DNA of 64,000 bases from Cardiocondyla obscurior (taxonomy: Eukaryota; Arthropoda; Insecta; Hymenoptera; Formicidae), in contig NC_091865.1 of NCBI RefSeq assembly GCF_019399895.1, positions 7,693,001-7,757,000 of the forward strand. The letters run 5' to 3'. Under the pieces are notes generated by a model. It was not told where the DNA came from. It did not search any database and saw nothing but the letters and a program-made list of their open reading frames with translations. Below are positions 26,751-39,800 of the stretch, piece after piece (the first letter of the stretch is position 1; each line of letters begins with the position of its first letter). Position numbers and translations under genes: made by a program.

Positions 26751-29700
26751 CGGCGAGTGTTTGGAGAAACGACCGAATTGCGGCGGAGAATCGTGTCGAA
26801 CTCGACGCCCGTTTATCACCGATTTTCGCTGAAAATCATCGGGAAATCTCGGAGGAGCCTCCCCAAGGACATGCGATTTTCTCTTTTACTTTTTAGATCT
26901 TCCGAGACGTCGATATCAGATCGACGTGGGTGTTCTTCTTTCCGGCGCGCACACGTACACGTACATACGCGTACACACACAATGGGCCGTCGCCCGCCTA
27001 TCTTTTAAATACGCTTGGTATTTAATCCGACGATGTGTGCGCCGAGGAAAAATGGGGGGATGAATGGGACAGGTTGTGTGAAAGTGAGCACAATAAAAAA
27101 GAGAGAGAGAGAGAGAGAAAAAAAAAGGAGGGCGAGAAAGAAAAGACAGGGGCTGGAAGAAATCATTTATCACGTCCTTTCCGGGCGATAATGTTTCACC
27201 CGCTGCACCGGTTGTTTAACTTTTAACCGGTCGGCTGCCGTGCGAATGATTTTGTAAACGGAATGCGCGATGTAACGGCGTTAAAAATATATGTATGTGC
27301 TCTACAAAATAATGTATCAAAAGCAATCGCCTGCGCTTCTGCGAAATAACGGATAAGAGAGAGGTACGCGCGAACTAGGTCGGATGTGTACTATCGTGCT
27401 CAATATCTGAATACGTAATTGCTAATGATATTGAGAAAAATCCCGTTGATTATTAATTAAATTTATATCGCAGAATAACCGTGCGCCCGGAAACACAACG
27501 AAAAAGGGTGACGGGTGTGAGTGTTATTTAACGAATAAACATTAATTTTCCGGTATTGGTCACTTGCCAATTATCACGTCCGCATATTCTTCACCGTGGT
27601 CGAATTAATTTTACAAATCCAATGGAAAGGGCAAATAAAATAGGAAAGAGAGAGAGAGAGAAAGCGAGAGACAGATAGGTAAATCGATTTTATTATTTCG
27701 AAACAAGCTCGGCGTAAAACAAAAAAAGTAAACGATATTTAGATCGGTATGAACAAAAAAGACTTAACCGCGGTTGTGGCAAAGACTTTGCATAATGAGA
27801 CTGAATACGGAAGAAAGGAAAAAGTTACAGACGTAATAAATCTCGTATCGCTTTATTTGCATTCTTCAGCATCTTGATATCGGTCAAAAGAGATAAGATC
27901 GAAACGACATAAACCCGGAATAGAGAAAATTACGTTTAAGATAAAGTCTTGAAAACAATACGGCACGAATTACGCACATGGTTCGTTGGGCACAGAATTA
28001 AAGATTTTCTTAAAAGCAGTAATATTTATTAATAAACGAAGAAGGGAAAGCTTGAAAATATTCAAAGAGACCTCCTTCTCGTTGTACGCGTTTCCGCTTG
28101 GAGAATTACGAGTAAAACGCGCAAACGGCTAAGCGACAGCGAGATGTAGCTCGTTTAAGAAGTCGCGAGGTAACGCTTGCCGTTAGATCGACGGCAGAAC
28201 GACGGCACACTTCTCGCGGCGATCGATCTTGAGTTTTACGGCCCGACGCGCCGTAACTTCTTCTTCTCGGCCTCTCTTCGCGAGTTCGCGCCGTACTTTT
28301 GTAGATTCGACTCTGAAATCCGCTCGCGCCGACCCTCTTCGGGGCCGCTCGATCAACACTTCCGCGAGCGGGAACGGGTTCGTTGGACTGGCACAAGTTT
28401 AAGTGCTCACGGTTGTTATTGACGCGATATTAGCCGAGGTTTAACAAGGAGCTGAGTCCCGATCGGGGTCTTTTTCTCAACGATTCATTACGCCTTTTAT
28501 TTTAATTCAAATGTAACACAGCGCGATAAATTGCAAACGTGAAAACTCCGGCTCGCGAGACTCTCTTATTACGAGACCGACAACTAAGCAAGCTGCTTGC
28601 GAACATTTCTCGAACAAGGGGATTGTCGACGTCAACTATCTTGACGGATGCACGGTGATTTTCGAGTGAAATCTTCAAACAATCGGCCGTAAGAGCGAAA
28701 CACGTCTGCAAAGGAAATGCTCCCGTTGTTACTCCGAAGAGAAAGCTCGACAAGTACACTCGAAGTTTCCGTAGAAATAATGGCATGTATCTATGTATCA
28801 CGAGCTGTAGAATAAATTTCAAGGGCAAGGGAAATTTTGTCAGTTTTGAAATCTTCTTTTCTCTCACAAATTGAATACGCCACCTTTATTTCTATTTAAC
28901 TCTCTTTCTCTTTCTCTTCCTTTCTCGCTTCGAACGTCTCGAATGCACCCGGTCAACTATGGCAAATAACAATGCACGATAATGAGGCTTGAACGCAAAT
29001 GGGTTTTACCGCACACTAACCATAGACGCGACACGATTTTGCCTCGCCGAACGGTACAGCATTTGCTATAAAAGGGAAAGTACCGCTCTCTCAACCCTTT
29101 GTATAACGCCGTCCAGTATACCGGACATTTCTTTCTCAAGCATTTTTCACGACGCGTTGTTTACACTTTAATGAATACCAGTATATGGTTTTGTAATTTT
29201 TTGCTTGCTATTTTAAACTTTTAAAATCCGACAGGTCTGATTTGTAATTAGCGACTCAAGAAATGCGAGATCGCGGGATTGTATAAAAAAAAAAGGAAAA
29301 AAAAAAAAAACAAAATAAAATATATACGCCAGGCGAAAGAAAATGTGACGCACAAAGGGTTAATAGGATGCCCGTTATGCGGCTTCGAAGTGTCTTTGCC
29401 CTATCGCGTCGCGTTTCCTCGTTTCCGTGGGAAAATTTTCACGCCAGGATGCACTTCTGAAACGCGCGGGCGACGCTCGACACGCGAGGGCTGCGGCAAT
29501 AGATTTCTGTGTCTCGTTATTTTAAATTAGAGGGCCCGGAGTTCTCGAGAACAAGTGCAGCTATGTTGCCTTTTATGTTATTCCCGTGTTACTTCAATCT
29601 GCACACGGCCAGCTGCTAGATGCTGAACTCACGTGGAAATAAGTACACACGTTATGACGTTACGTACGATTTGCATGCACGCCGGATGCAGCGAAAGTCG

Positions 29701-32700
29701 TGGTCGAATCGTCTCGGATATATCGGCGATTGAATTTAAGGGAGCTAAGCGACGTGCGTCTGCGAAATAGAGGGCTCTCCGATATCGCATCGTAATAATT
29801 ATTAATAGAAAATAAATTAATTCACTTCTCAGTTAATTATAAACCAATGTTTGCCTTGTCGCGATTTTAATTCGAAATTCAGCCGCCACAAATATTAATC
29901 GAGTTTGCTTGTACCGCGCAATACCGCCGCGAAATCCACGTAGGCTGTGTTCCTTAATTAATTAATTACAAAACGTTGAATTGCGTTAATATCGAAACGG
30001 TAACTATCAAACCTTCCCACCACCTTATTAAAAAATAAAAAAAAAAAACAAAAAAAAATGATGCAATCGTTATTTACGTCACAGAGCATGATTATTCCGT
30101 AATATTTTCTTATTCTTATGCATCGTGCCTTCTGCGACAATTTACAGAATCGAAAAAAATGTATCGGTGCAATGATGTAATGGCTATTGAACTTCTACCG
30201 GTGACAAACGCATCGTATTGTCAGCAACGTAAGCAAACCAATATTTGTGATAGTTATCTATCACCTGTCATTTTGCTATCGATCCACTTCGACACGAGCC
30301 ATTCAATCGTCGTTGCGTAACATTTTCGTGCGGAAAATTACGAGTGGCGTCGCAATTTCTATAGAAGGATCGCTCGAAGGGCCCGATACGAATTTGAAAA
30401 ATAAGTAGTGCACCGTATTTTTTCCTCTTTCTCCCTGAACTTAAATCGATTCTTTACGACTTCGACAGGACGGAAAGGCTCTTTGCGTGCCGTTAGAAAA
30501 GTCTGGGAGGGGGAGGGTTTCCGTTCAAGGGATTACGGCGTCTTTACGACGCTCTCGCAGCATCTCGCAGACGTTAGGAGCTATCTCGGGGATTTACGAG
30601 CATTGTTCCCTTGCCGCGGTAGAATCGGAAGAGCCGTCTTCCCCATTTCTCGGCGCGAATCCAAAACGATGATTGACATAGCGGCGTGTGAAATTTAATT
30701 GTAGAGACCAGCCGATTGCTCCCGCGAAGCCTCGTAACTCCACGCTAATTGGATCTGACAGTCGGGGGACCAGGGGGGGAAGAAGCGCGGGGCTGGCCGG
30801 CAAATCGAATTAGCAGTTAGCTCGGTTGTTTACCGGCATCAGACGATTCTTTGCGAGACATGTTCCGCTCAAGTGATTCCCCCGGCTTTCTCGACAGACG
30901 TCCCGCGGTGAAACGAGGCGCGGAATCCGTCGGCGAAGACATTGTGCATGTTACGGGCCGTGTTACCCCGTGTACCTACACGGCAAATACATCCCTCGGG
31001 CGTTCGCGCAATCGAGAGAGACAATGCGGTAGCGGCGGGGGAAAGAGACTTTACGATACAACGAAACAATCAACTTGTAGCTATCACAATAGAAAGAGAA
31101 AAAGACTAGCTATTAACTCGAGTACCATCTCTCGCTGCAACACAGGGACGCGTCTAGATACGACTAACGTAGAAAGATACGTGGCGCTTTCTCAATCAAA
31201 GATCTCCTAAGCAGATAAGCCTCAATTCGAAAGAGATTTTCCACTCCAAACGCAATTCTGAAAAGTCACTTAACGTTCCACCTGCTCGCGAAAGACGGTT
31301 TATAAAGCAATTACCTGCGGTAAGTGTGTCGGATAATTTTGCCGGGATTAATTGAGAGGCACAAAACCGACGTTGCGTTAATTGTAGGCCACCGGCCGTG
31401 AACGAGAAGAAAATTTCGCGAACTTGGTAGCTATTAGCCTACGTTCAGGTTCACGGTTGACTCGGACATTTTTCACGCGCGTAATTTTTATCGGCACCGT
31501 AAATTATTTATCGTAAAAAATATGTACGGTATTTTATCTTGGGTTGACGAATAAATTCAGAAAATTAAATTCTTATGTAACAACTCGGGCTGCAACAGAA
31601 TTTAATCGGTATATATGTATGTAGGTGTGTGCGTGCGTGTGTGTAGATCCAATTAAATAGTTTCGCTTCGAAGAGCAAATATTTGTCCTTCTCTTAAAAT
31701 GTACCCATTAGCTCAACTATTAACGTACTCAGAAAAAAAAAAAAAAAAAGAAAGATTATACGTATTTACCGTTATTGCGAAGCGAGGAAGCGAGCAGCGT
31801 AAATAAATAGAGCGGTGAAATTTGCGGCAAATAAAAGACTATTTTTTAACCCGTCGCGTTAATTTTAATGACGATTAATTACGTAGATTACGTGACTCCC
31901 CGGAAATCACGCGGCCGTGTTTTCGGTTGACGCGAAGGGGAGAGAAATTTCGGGCGGAGAATAGTCGGAAGTGTTCTGGGATTCTTCCCAGGATGACGCG
32001 TAATTAAAACAGCGAAACACAACAGCTCTCACGTAATTCTCAAAGATCCATCTCGCCTCTCGCGGTTCCTACATTAACGAAGGCCCCAAAGCCGCCGTCT
32101 GTGCACGTCCTCGTATTTGGAACGCGCAGACAAGAAGGTAAATACGTGCTGTGATGTAATCTCGACATTTTTCGTAACGCGACGTAGGATTGAGCGCGCG
32201 TCTGCGATATGCTTTCAATACGATTCAAATAAATATTCTTCATTTTTCCTCTCTCGCGCGATTCAGCTACACCTTCCGGCGAAGTTAAATTTTATGAGCG
32301 GCACGTAATACTTTTCTCACGTTCTAACTTTCGCCTTTGTGAAAGCCGATTTTCCAAGATCCAATTTCAACGATTTACTCCGCACGAACGATTAGAAATA
32401 AAAAAAAAAAAAAAAAAAACGCTGATGCCGATAAACAACGGTAAAGACCTTGTAAAATGCATTTTTATAAAATTTGCACCGAACGAAGCATGTAAACTGC
32501 GTAAAGATACCTCAAGGATTTTACTAGATGTCTTAAAAAGCAGTCGCGCTGCCGTTTTACGGAATATCTTTCAGACGTTTTACGTTGTTCGGTGAATACC
32601 AACCTCTCTTTCCACTACTTTATTCCCTTTTTTTTTTCGTCCTTTTTATTTTTACTTTCGATACGGCGCTTTCCACGTAAAAATTCATTCCGAGATTTAT

Positions 32701-33090
32701 AAAAGAGAAACGATTTTGCGACAATAATTGCAATTACAGTGAATGACCTAATAACGCCGGGGCATCATAAGACTAATACCCTACGAAATTATTTCGTAAT
32801 GAACGCAGATTGTTAAAGCGGAATCGAAACTCTTAAAATAATGAGATAGTCTGTCTTTTGTAATTAACTTCGTGAAATGACCTCGGAACTTAGTGTCTCA
32901 ATTTTAATGCTTTTTTTTTTTAATCGGCTAGAAGAAACGATTCCAATTCGAGCGCGTCAGTACATTCGGAGACATTAGTTGATTGTAATAATTTCTTAAT
33001 GATAATTACAATTGAGTGATCTATGACTGACGGCGTATTGCCGGTTTACTTACATTTGTATCTTCCGGTTAGGTTAAGGTAAGTTATTTT
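26751..33090. other. Intergenic-looking DNA; no gene recognised
   Basis: Composition drifts from GC-rich to AT-rich. It holds a (GA)n run at about 27,099-27,118, a (GT)n-like run at 31,622-31,645 and an A-run at 32,400-32,419. A perfect donor-like AAG|GTAAGT occurs at 33,076-33,084 on the plus strand, but no matching exon was found. Confidence 0.45.
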
Positions 33091-33147
33091 CCGTCCTTCC
33101 GTCCTTCCTTCCTTCCTTCCTTCCTTCCTTCCTTCCTTCCTTCCTTC
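33091..33147. repeat. (TTCC)n microsatellite
   Basis: An almost uninterrupted tract of CCTT/TTCC units with two early CCGT interruptions covers about 57 bp. Confidence 0.9.
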
Positions 33148-34394
33148 TCTGGCGGTACTCTGGATTATCCTGACGTATTGTAGCACTTCAAATTATTTGA
33201 CACTGTATTACAATGCTCTGCTTTTTTTAATAATCACAATCACTAATCACTAACACTATCACGCGACAGACGAACGACCGAAAGAATGACGGTGGATTAT
33301 CGCGACGATTTTTTACGATATAAATTAAGAAACGCGACGAACGATTGTTTGTTGTATAAATTTGCACTCTCGATATCCGTAGCGTTGCTCACTTCCATCG
33401 CTGGGTCTTCACTCGAGACGGCCTTGATCTCAGCACAAGAAGCTGGCTACGATTGTACAAGTGAAGTCCAAGTATCACTTTTGATTTTTCGATCGATTCT
33501 CATCGGTAGAATAAACGATACCGAAAGTTTGTGTTAAGCAGCGAACGAGACGGGCCGCGATACGAAATGTTCCCCACGCACTTTATCTTTCTCGAGTTCC
33601 TCAAAATTTCCTTGCTTGAAGCGGGATGAAAATCCCGGCCGCGACGAAGAAGACGGGCGAGGTGCGGATCTCACGCTCCGATAATGGCGGTCGCCGGAAC
33701 CCACTGAATGTCACTGACGAAGGTGGCGAGTAAAGCGAGTTGGTAATGTTGAACACACGGCACAATTCACGTCGAACGCTTCGTGCGTTTCGCCTGCGAC
33801 ATAACCTTGGCGTTCCAAAGCACTTTTTCGGAGCCCAAAACAAAGCACAGAACGATGATTGGAACGACAAGAGTACAGGAAACGATTGTCCGTTCTCGAC
33901 TCGACGATGTCGACACTTATTTGTATGCGACACATTCTATCCGCGATCGAAAATACGCGTAGTTGCGGAACGATTAAGAACACGTCTCCGAGCCCGAGCC
34001 TCCGCAACTAGACTGATTGTTGAAGATTTCGGCCATTAGAGAGAAAGAGACAAACGCGTAAAAAAGTGAGATGGCAATAGGTCCGATCGTCAACTGGCCG
34101 GTGTCCTTCTCACTCGGTGTTCTCGGAGAGCGCCGAGCTCAACGTCGAGTTAATTTGTTTATATTTATTTTTATGCGCTCGCCGAGTTCGAGGTCGTTCT
34201 CCCCCAGAACAGAAAAATCAAGCAGATTTTACGCTGGAACATACTTTTTCGTTATTCCGATCTCAATCGTCACTTTGTGCTCTCAAATCGTCGTCGTTAG
34301 AAAACTCGCGGAGAGCATCGGTTTCGAGACGAATATGTCGAGGCATCTACGTATGTTCTCTCACGGCTTATCATCTAGTACCTGTGTCTAGTGA
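33148..34394. other. 5' flank of the THADA promoter; no gene recognised
   Basis: Frames on both strands of up to 110 codons overlap each other and match no family. The region lies on the minus side of the symmetric CCAAT block, so an opposing transcript is possible, but no paired splice sites were convincing. Confidence 0.35.
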
Positions 34395-34490
34395 AGCGCT
34401 ATGATTGGTCGATGTGTAATTTCCCTAGCGCGCCGACCAATCACAGCGCTCCATGGATCGTCTGATCTCGAGCTCGCAATGGACCACGTG
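34395..34490. promoter_or_regulatory. Promoter-like block: inverted CCAAT pair plus E-box
   Basis: Two 17-bp arms at 34395-34411 and 34434-34450 are inverted copies with one mismatch. Each contains a CCAAT box (ATTGG on the left, CCAAT on the right) and ends in AGCGCT. A 22-bp spacer separates them. A perfect E-box CACGTG follows at 34485-34490. The arrangement fits an NF-Y type promoter, possibly firing both ways. The plus-strand target is probably THADA; no gene was recognised on the minus side. Confidence 0.5.
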
Positions 34491-34499
34491 ACTCGTGTT

Positions 34500-35001
34500 C
34501 CTACTATGTACCAGAGGACACGCGGTCACACGAAGAGTTCGTAACGAGGGTGTCGAGGTATCTGTGCGTGATCTTAGACTTCGCTTTACGTCGTAACCCG
34601 TTTCTTGCGTTGAATTCGACGATTTGACGAACGGGAGTGTCGTGGACTATCTCGCGAGTGCCCAGAGCGCGGAAAAATGACTCGACACGTGCTACTTGAG
34701 AGGAAGAGGAGGCCCAGGAAGCGTATCCTGCACCAGCGGAGCGAAAGAGGAACTCCGCTGCTGTGCATCGTTCAATGAGAAATTAAAGTGCCGCACTCCG
34801 ATTACAGTGATAATACGAACCGCAGTCGGTTCATCGGTTGTTTCGGGTGTGCCGCTAGTTTCGGGCATTTTTTTACGATTTCTTTTTTTACGGGAATGCG
34901 TTCGCGAGTGTCCAGTGCGCGGAAAGATGGCTCGTCACGTCCCATCTGAGAGGAGGAGCAGGCTCGGGAAGGGCATCATACATCGGCGGAGCAACTTATA
35001 G
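34500..35001 (+). other. Candidate first leader exon (probably THADA 5' UTR), start uncertain
   Basis: The right end is a good donor, TATAG|GTAAAT, with GT at 35002-35003. It faces the acceptor of the exon at 35119 across a 117-bp intron. The left end cannot be fixed; the promoter elements lie at about 34,395-34,490. The stretch holds two related short upstream frames starting at 34678 (MTRHV...) and 34927 (MARHV...), which lie in a duplicated unit. The second frame stops exactly at the donor. No known protein is recognised here, so I read it as untranslated leader. Confidence 0.4.
34646..34991 (+). repeat. Duplicated unit of about 90 bp, two copies offset by 250 bp
   Basis: Copy 1 is about 34,651-34,741 and copy 2 about 34,901-34,991. 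They align without gaps at roughly 75-80 percent identity. Shared parts include CGCGAGTG, GCGCGGAAA, an ATG followed by CTCG.CACGT, and GCGGAGC at the right end. Both lie in the presumed THADA leader. Confidence 0.75.
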
Positions 35002-35118
35002 GTAAATATAAATTTTTTAAATAAAATCTTTAATTGAAAAAAAACTTTGACTTTTTTAAAATTAATTTTTTAAACTAATATACGTGTCTACAATAATATA
35101 TTTCTTTTTTTGTTGCAG

Positions 35119-35162
35119 TCACCGGCAGAATTCTTCAACTCCGCTGAAGCTCATGCAGATTG
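35119..35162 (+). other. Candidate 44-bp leader exon (probably THADA 5' UTR)
   Basis: A strong pyrimidine tract and TTGTTGCAG end at 35118, and the donor TTG|GTAAGT follows at 35163. Both sites are close to consensus. If joined to 36803, it creates a short upstream frame: ATG near the exon end reads M-Q-I-E-S-stop. It could also belong to a separate non-coding transcript. Confidence 0.5.
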
Positions 35163-36802
35163 GTAAGTCGCATAATTTCTTTTCGTAATTAGTAATTTTG
35201 GTAATTAGGTCTTTTGAACCGATAACACGTCGTCACTTGGCACGAAGCGAGCCAAGTGAGAGAACCAGTATTGCGTGCGAAGCACCTTGTATTATTCAGT
35301 TAAGAAAAAAAGTATATTAAAAGAAACATAAAAAAAAGAAAGTTTCACAAAATTGTAACGTTTGAAAATCGTTTTGGGTTGTAACCCAGTGTCCCATTTG
35401 AGAACTAATATCGTAGCGCGAACAGAGCTTGTGATAAGTCATCGCGAACAAAGGTCTTCTCGCGAATCTAGCGCCAAATTGATGGTAGCAAACGTATAAC
35501 GTCGTACATTGTGCAACGTGAAGGCCAACAGAAGATTGTAACGTGCCTTCTAAATTTAGTGATAGTCATTCGTCTAGGCACGAAGCGGAGATATATGTAA
35601 TATATGCCGCCGAGATAAGCCTCGCTAGCAGAACGAGCGAGTGCAGATTACACCGTGAGATATCAAAGCGTAACATTCACGAGGCGCATTCTTTAGGAGA
35701 CTGAAGACACACATTTTGTGACGAGATGTACAAATTCATAATAAAAAAAGAAATAAATAAATAAAAATAAATATATAAAAAATAAATTAATAAAACAAAA
35801 TATATAAAAAATAAATTAATAAAACAAAATATATAAAATATAAATTAATAAAAACCTCTGCATTATTTTTTTTTTATATCTTTGATTGGTCATAAAACAG
35901 TTATCAAAATTGAATCTGCCCTGAAAATATTGAAATTACAAAAAGAACGAGGATACGAAGGGATGATAAATATGTTACGTGCTCTCCATAAAGTTAGATT
36001 CGATTAGAGATAGTTCGGTCTGAAGGACTTATACATTTTATGCCTCTTAAACTAAATTGGACGTAAAATTGTCAGTATCAGTTACAGACGACTGTGTCCT
36101 GAAGTAAGAGTGTAAAAAGGAGTTGGACACGATCGATTCTGAATAATTTATTCACGTATCGCTTTAATAATATTAATTTCCGTTTGTTTCAAAATGCAGT
36201 AATTACATAATGAAGTACCTTTAATGAAACTCGAAACATTTCGGTTAAACATGCAGATGAAACCCGCCTGCTAGATCGATATCATCTCTGACAGTAACAT
36301 ATATTGTATTTTTCATTTAAATTCGGGCTCTTGAACGAATAGATGTCCGCATCAACCGGAGAGCTGGCGGTTACCGGTGGAGAGATCATAGAAAATGTAA
36401 CAGACCGGCTGCCGTCAAAGAGGCAACGTCAGAAGTGTAAAAAACATTTTTGCCTGGAATGAGAAAACTAAAAATAAATTCAGATAAACATATATTAGAT
36501 ACTTAGCAAACGCAGAATTAATATTAATTGTTATTTGAACCAAAACTTGAACAATTCACATGCATAAGTATACTGAGAAGTACAGGTATAGTAAGATAAT
36601 AGTCTTATGTATTTTCCCCTCTTTCGGTTTCACTTCCCCACTTCTCTTTTTTCAAACGAGAATAGGGATCCTCGATCAGCTGTTTTCATTCTCCGTCTTC
36701 CATCTACAGCGATTACAGCCACGCCGCCTCTCACGATAAGAGCCGGCTCCACTGTAGATATACGAAAGGTTATTTGTACTACATATATACTTGTTACCGC
36801 AG
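35163..36802 (+). other. Presumed leader intron of THADA
   Basis: It is AT-rich between the donor at 35,163 and the acceptor at 36,802 and contains a tandem repeat at 35,771-35,857. A 39-codon frame starting at 36,342 (MSASTGELAVTGGE...) and one at 36,607 were noted; neither is recognised. Confidence 0.4.
35771..35857. repeat. AT-rich tandem repeat, three 29-bp units
   Basis: Units start at 35,771, 35,800 and 35,829 with the sequence ATATATAAAAAATAAATTAA and on to ACAAA. The third differs slightly. The preceding stretch is simple (AAAT)n. Confidence 0.85.
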
Positions 36803-36816
36803 AATCGTAGCTTTAA
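36803..36816 (+). other. THADA: THADA 5' untranslated part of the first coding exon
   Basis: An acceptor-like sequence (TTGTTACCGCAG) ends at 36802. The 14 bases between it and the ATG contain the in-frame stop TAA. This implies a spliced leader from upstream, the best candidate being the exon at 35,119-35,162. It is an inference from splice signals only. Confidence 0.55.
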
Positions 36817-39800
36817 ATGGCACAGAATTCGAAAAATATGAACGAGCTGGAACTGTGCGCGATGTTAAGCAATTTGATAATGTCGAAGGAAAAGGGTGAG
36901 TTAGACACCGACGAGCAACTTACGCAGCAGATGGTCAAATGGCGAAATATATTAGAATACAGCGTTCTAGAAACATGCGCCATGTGTTGCAGTGAGCAGG
37001 TAGCAGTTTGTCATTTTTAGAAATAATCTATTAGAAAATCAAAAGTTTTATCAGGCAATAAAAGGATCACGTGTATTTTTTTCTTGTACAGTGCAGATTG
37101 AATATGCTATCACTTATGGTTGAATCGAAGAAAAGCACGTTACGCTTTACTCGCCAGGAACTTGACATGATTCTATTATTTTTGAACTACAATTTGTGTG
37201 AGAAAATGGAGTATATACCCATCATCAAAAAGGTAATGGAAATTATTTGTATTAGATTTTTATTAGATCTTACATTAAACTTGTTTTACAGGCTTTAAAA
37301 AGATTGAAAAACAGCCTAGCAGTTATGCGTAGGCAGTTGTCTCAAGAATTGAAAATGAGAAATCGCTATAAAGAACAAGAGATCGCTTCTGAAGTGTATT
37401 CAAACACCTTGGCTCTATCTTATCAGGCATCTGAACAAATTGAACAAAATATGCGAGATTACGTCACGTTTCTTACAAGCTTGCGTGAAATATGCGTGGA
37501 TAATTTGTATCCAGATGCGACGTATCATCGCAGACGATCCAGTTTGCAAATACTTTTAATGATGCAAGATTTTTGTAATGAATTTGCAGTCGAATGGAAA
37601 ACAGAACAAACCGAGACGATATTCCAGTGTTTACTTTTAGACACATACGAACCGAATCAAGAAATGGCATACCAAATAATGAAGCCAATGAATCCAGTAC
37701 TGTTGTGTTTAGATTCCGAATCTCGGGTACGCTTAATTATCGAAACTGCACTCGGTTTGGGCAGCAGTATACGACCTACGGATAGTTCTACGGCTGCGTA
37801 TCTGTTAAAAATATCAATGCTATCTCCCATCATAAAAAATATACTTTGCAGCTACTTCGAAGTAGAAGACGATGTTATGGAAGCAACAACGTTGCATTTA
37901 GTATTATTGCTATACAGAAAACTGCAAGTATGTATATAACTTAATATTGATTGATTTATTACATGGCTATAAAAATTTTACATATTCTTGCCTCCTCTGA
38001 TTATGTAATTGTTATTAAAAAAGCGTATTGTTCTTTTCTAAATCGGTGTTGTCGCGGAATATAAGAGAGTAACGCGTGAGTGCGAAAGTGCAGGTGGCGA
38101 TTTAAATGCAGCGCAACAATATGATGTACAAATCTGTATTATTTTTATCTTTTCAGGAAGCATTAATTTTAGCAAAACAGAACATAGGGATGGCAATCGT
38201 AAAAAATTCTTTATATGGATATTTATTCTGTATAAGAAGCATACTTGTGGATTGCAACTTAAGGTGTGACAATTAAGTGATTAAAGTAATATAAATACTA
38301 AAAAAAATTTATTTTAAAATGTATTAATTTTATTTTTGTTTTAGAGACACGGGAACGAGCAAGCTGTGGCAAAGTACCATAGCTAATATTATACTATTGT
38401 GCTTTGAGCTGAATAACACTGTTTCTGTAGTAGTTAATAATTCTTCGCCAGAAGGACATTTACCGATGGACTTGAAAACGTTAAATTTAGACAACGCATC
38501 ATTTCCTGAAAAAGAAATTGTAACGCCACAAATGGTATTACTATGTTCTTGGCGTACTGTTAAAGAAGTCAGTCAATTGTTTGGTCTGCTTGCCACCAAA
38601 GCATCAATACAAACTGAAGAATCTTTGAATGGGTTGCTAACACGGGAACAAGTGAGTTTACATAATTATTCACACTTTTATATTTTAACAATACATAAAG
38701 AGGTAATATGTTAACAGATTGAACAAATAATGAAACATTTAGTCACGTTATTATGCGAGACAAAACATAGAGGTGCGTTTGAACAAGTGTATGTTGGATT
38801 CCATCAATTATGCACAAGATTATGGCGATTAATGGACACGACTCTAAATGCTCTTCCTATGCATTGGTTGCACGACATTTTAGTAGCTATTACAGGACTT
38901 ATGCCAGGATATACGAAATTATGTTCGACAAGAAGAAGCGCAGGTGTTCCATTTATGATACAGGTATAAATATAAATTTTATTGTTAAAAAACGAAACTC
39001 AAGAATAAAATATTTAAACAAATTTATTTTACAGGCAGTGTTATCCTCGGAACCAAAAATCCGTAATAATTCAGAAGTATCAGTATTTCATTCGGTTATG
39101 AAAATTCTATTGCAGTTTTCGCAACTTGAGAACACGGTTAATCTATGGCAAAAAGTAAAAAGTATAATGTACCAAAATACAATATTTTCCGAGTACGAGC
39201 ATTTAATCGAACCGATAGTAGAAAGCAGGAACGAATATAAAGAAATTAAGCTCGATATGACTGAGATAAAAACCCATTCTATGAATGTTCTTAGAGCTTT
39301 ATTTAGGCACTCTCAATTCGGAGATATGGTTAAGAATTATGTTGCGGATGGTTTGATGGTAGCCTTTAGAAATTACGAAAGTAAAACATGGGCGGTGAGT
39401 GATATTATATATTTATATGAAAAATATTAATATTTTAATTATACTTATACAAAAAACTTATTTTGACCTATAGGAACGTAATGCTGCCACGTTATTGTTT
39501 AGTGCACTTATTATTCGAATTTTTGGTGTTCAAAGGACCAAAGATCACATTAATTTGATGCCAGAAAATACAATGGCATGGAAAATATTTTTCGAAAGAT
39601 ACCCGAGCCTTTTGCCTTTTATTCTAAATGAGTTACAAACTTTCGTATCGATTAATGATAATGTGATGAAGTCCAACGTGCAAGCAATTTTATTACTGCT
39701 ATCACGACTGTATATTCATTATGATTCTGATGTCACAAACGTTGCTTGGAAGGTGCTTATGAACAATCTAATTTTTTCATTGATAGTTAGAACCGAACAA

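Noticed and set aside
25295..26819. Frames of 119-184 codons on both strands in the CpG island
   Set aside because: Mutually overlapping, rich in Arg/Ser from CpG and simple repeats; expected from stop-poor GC-rich DNA.
32788..32804. 17-base palindrome TACGAAATTATTTCGTA
   Set aside because: Short AT-rich palindromes like this (another at about 18,019-18,040) are expected by chance in a 64-kb AT-rich window.
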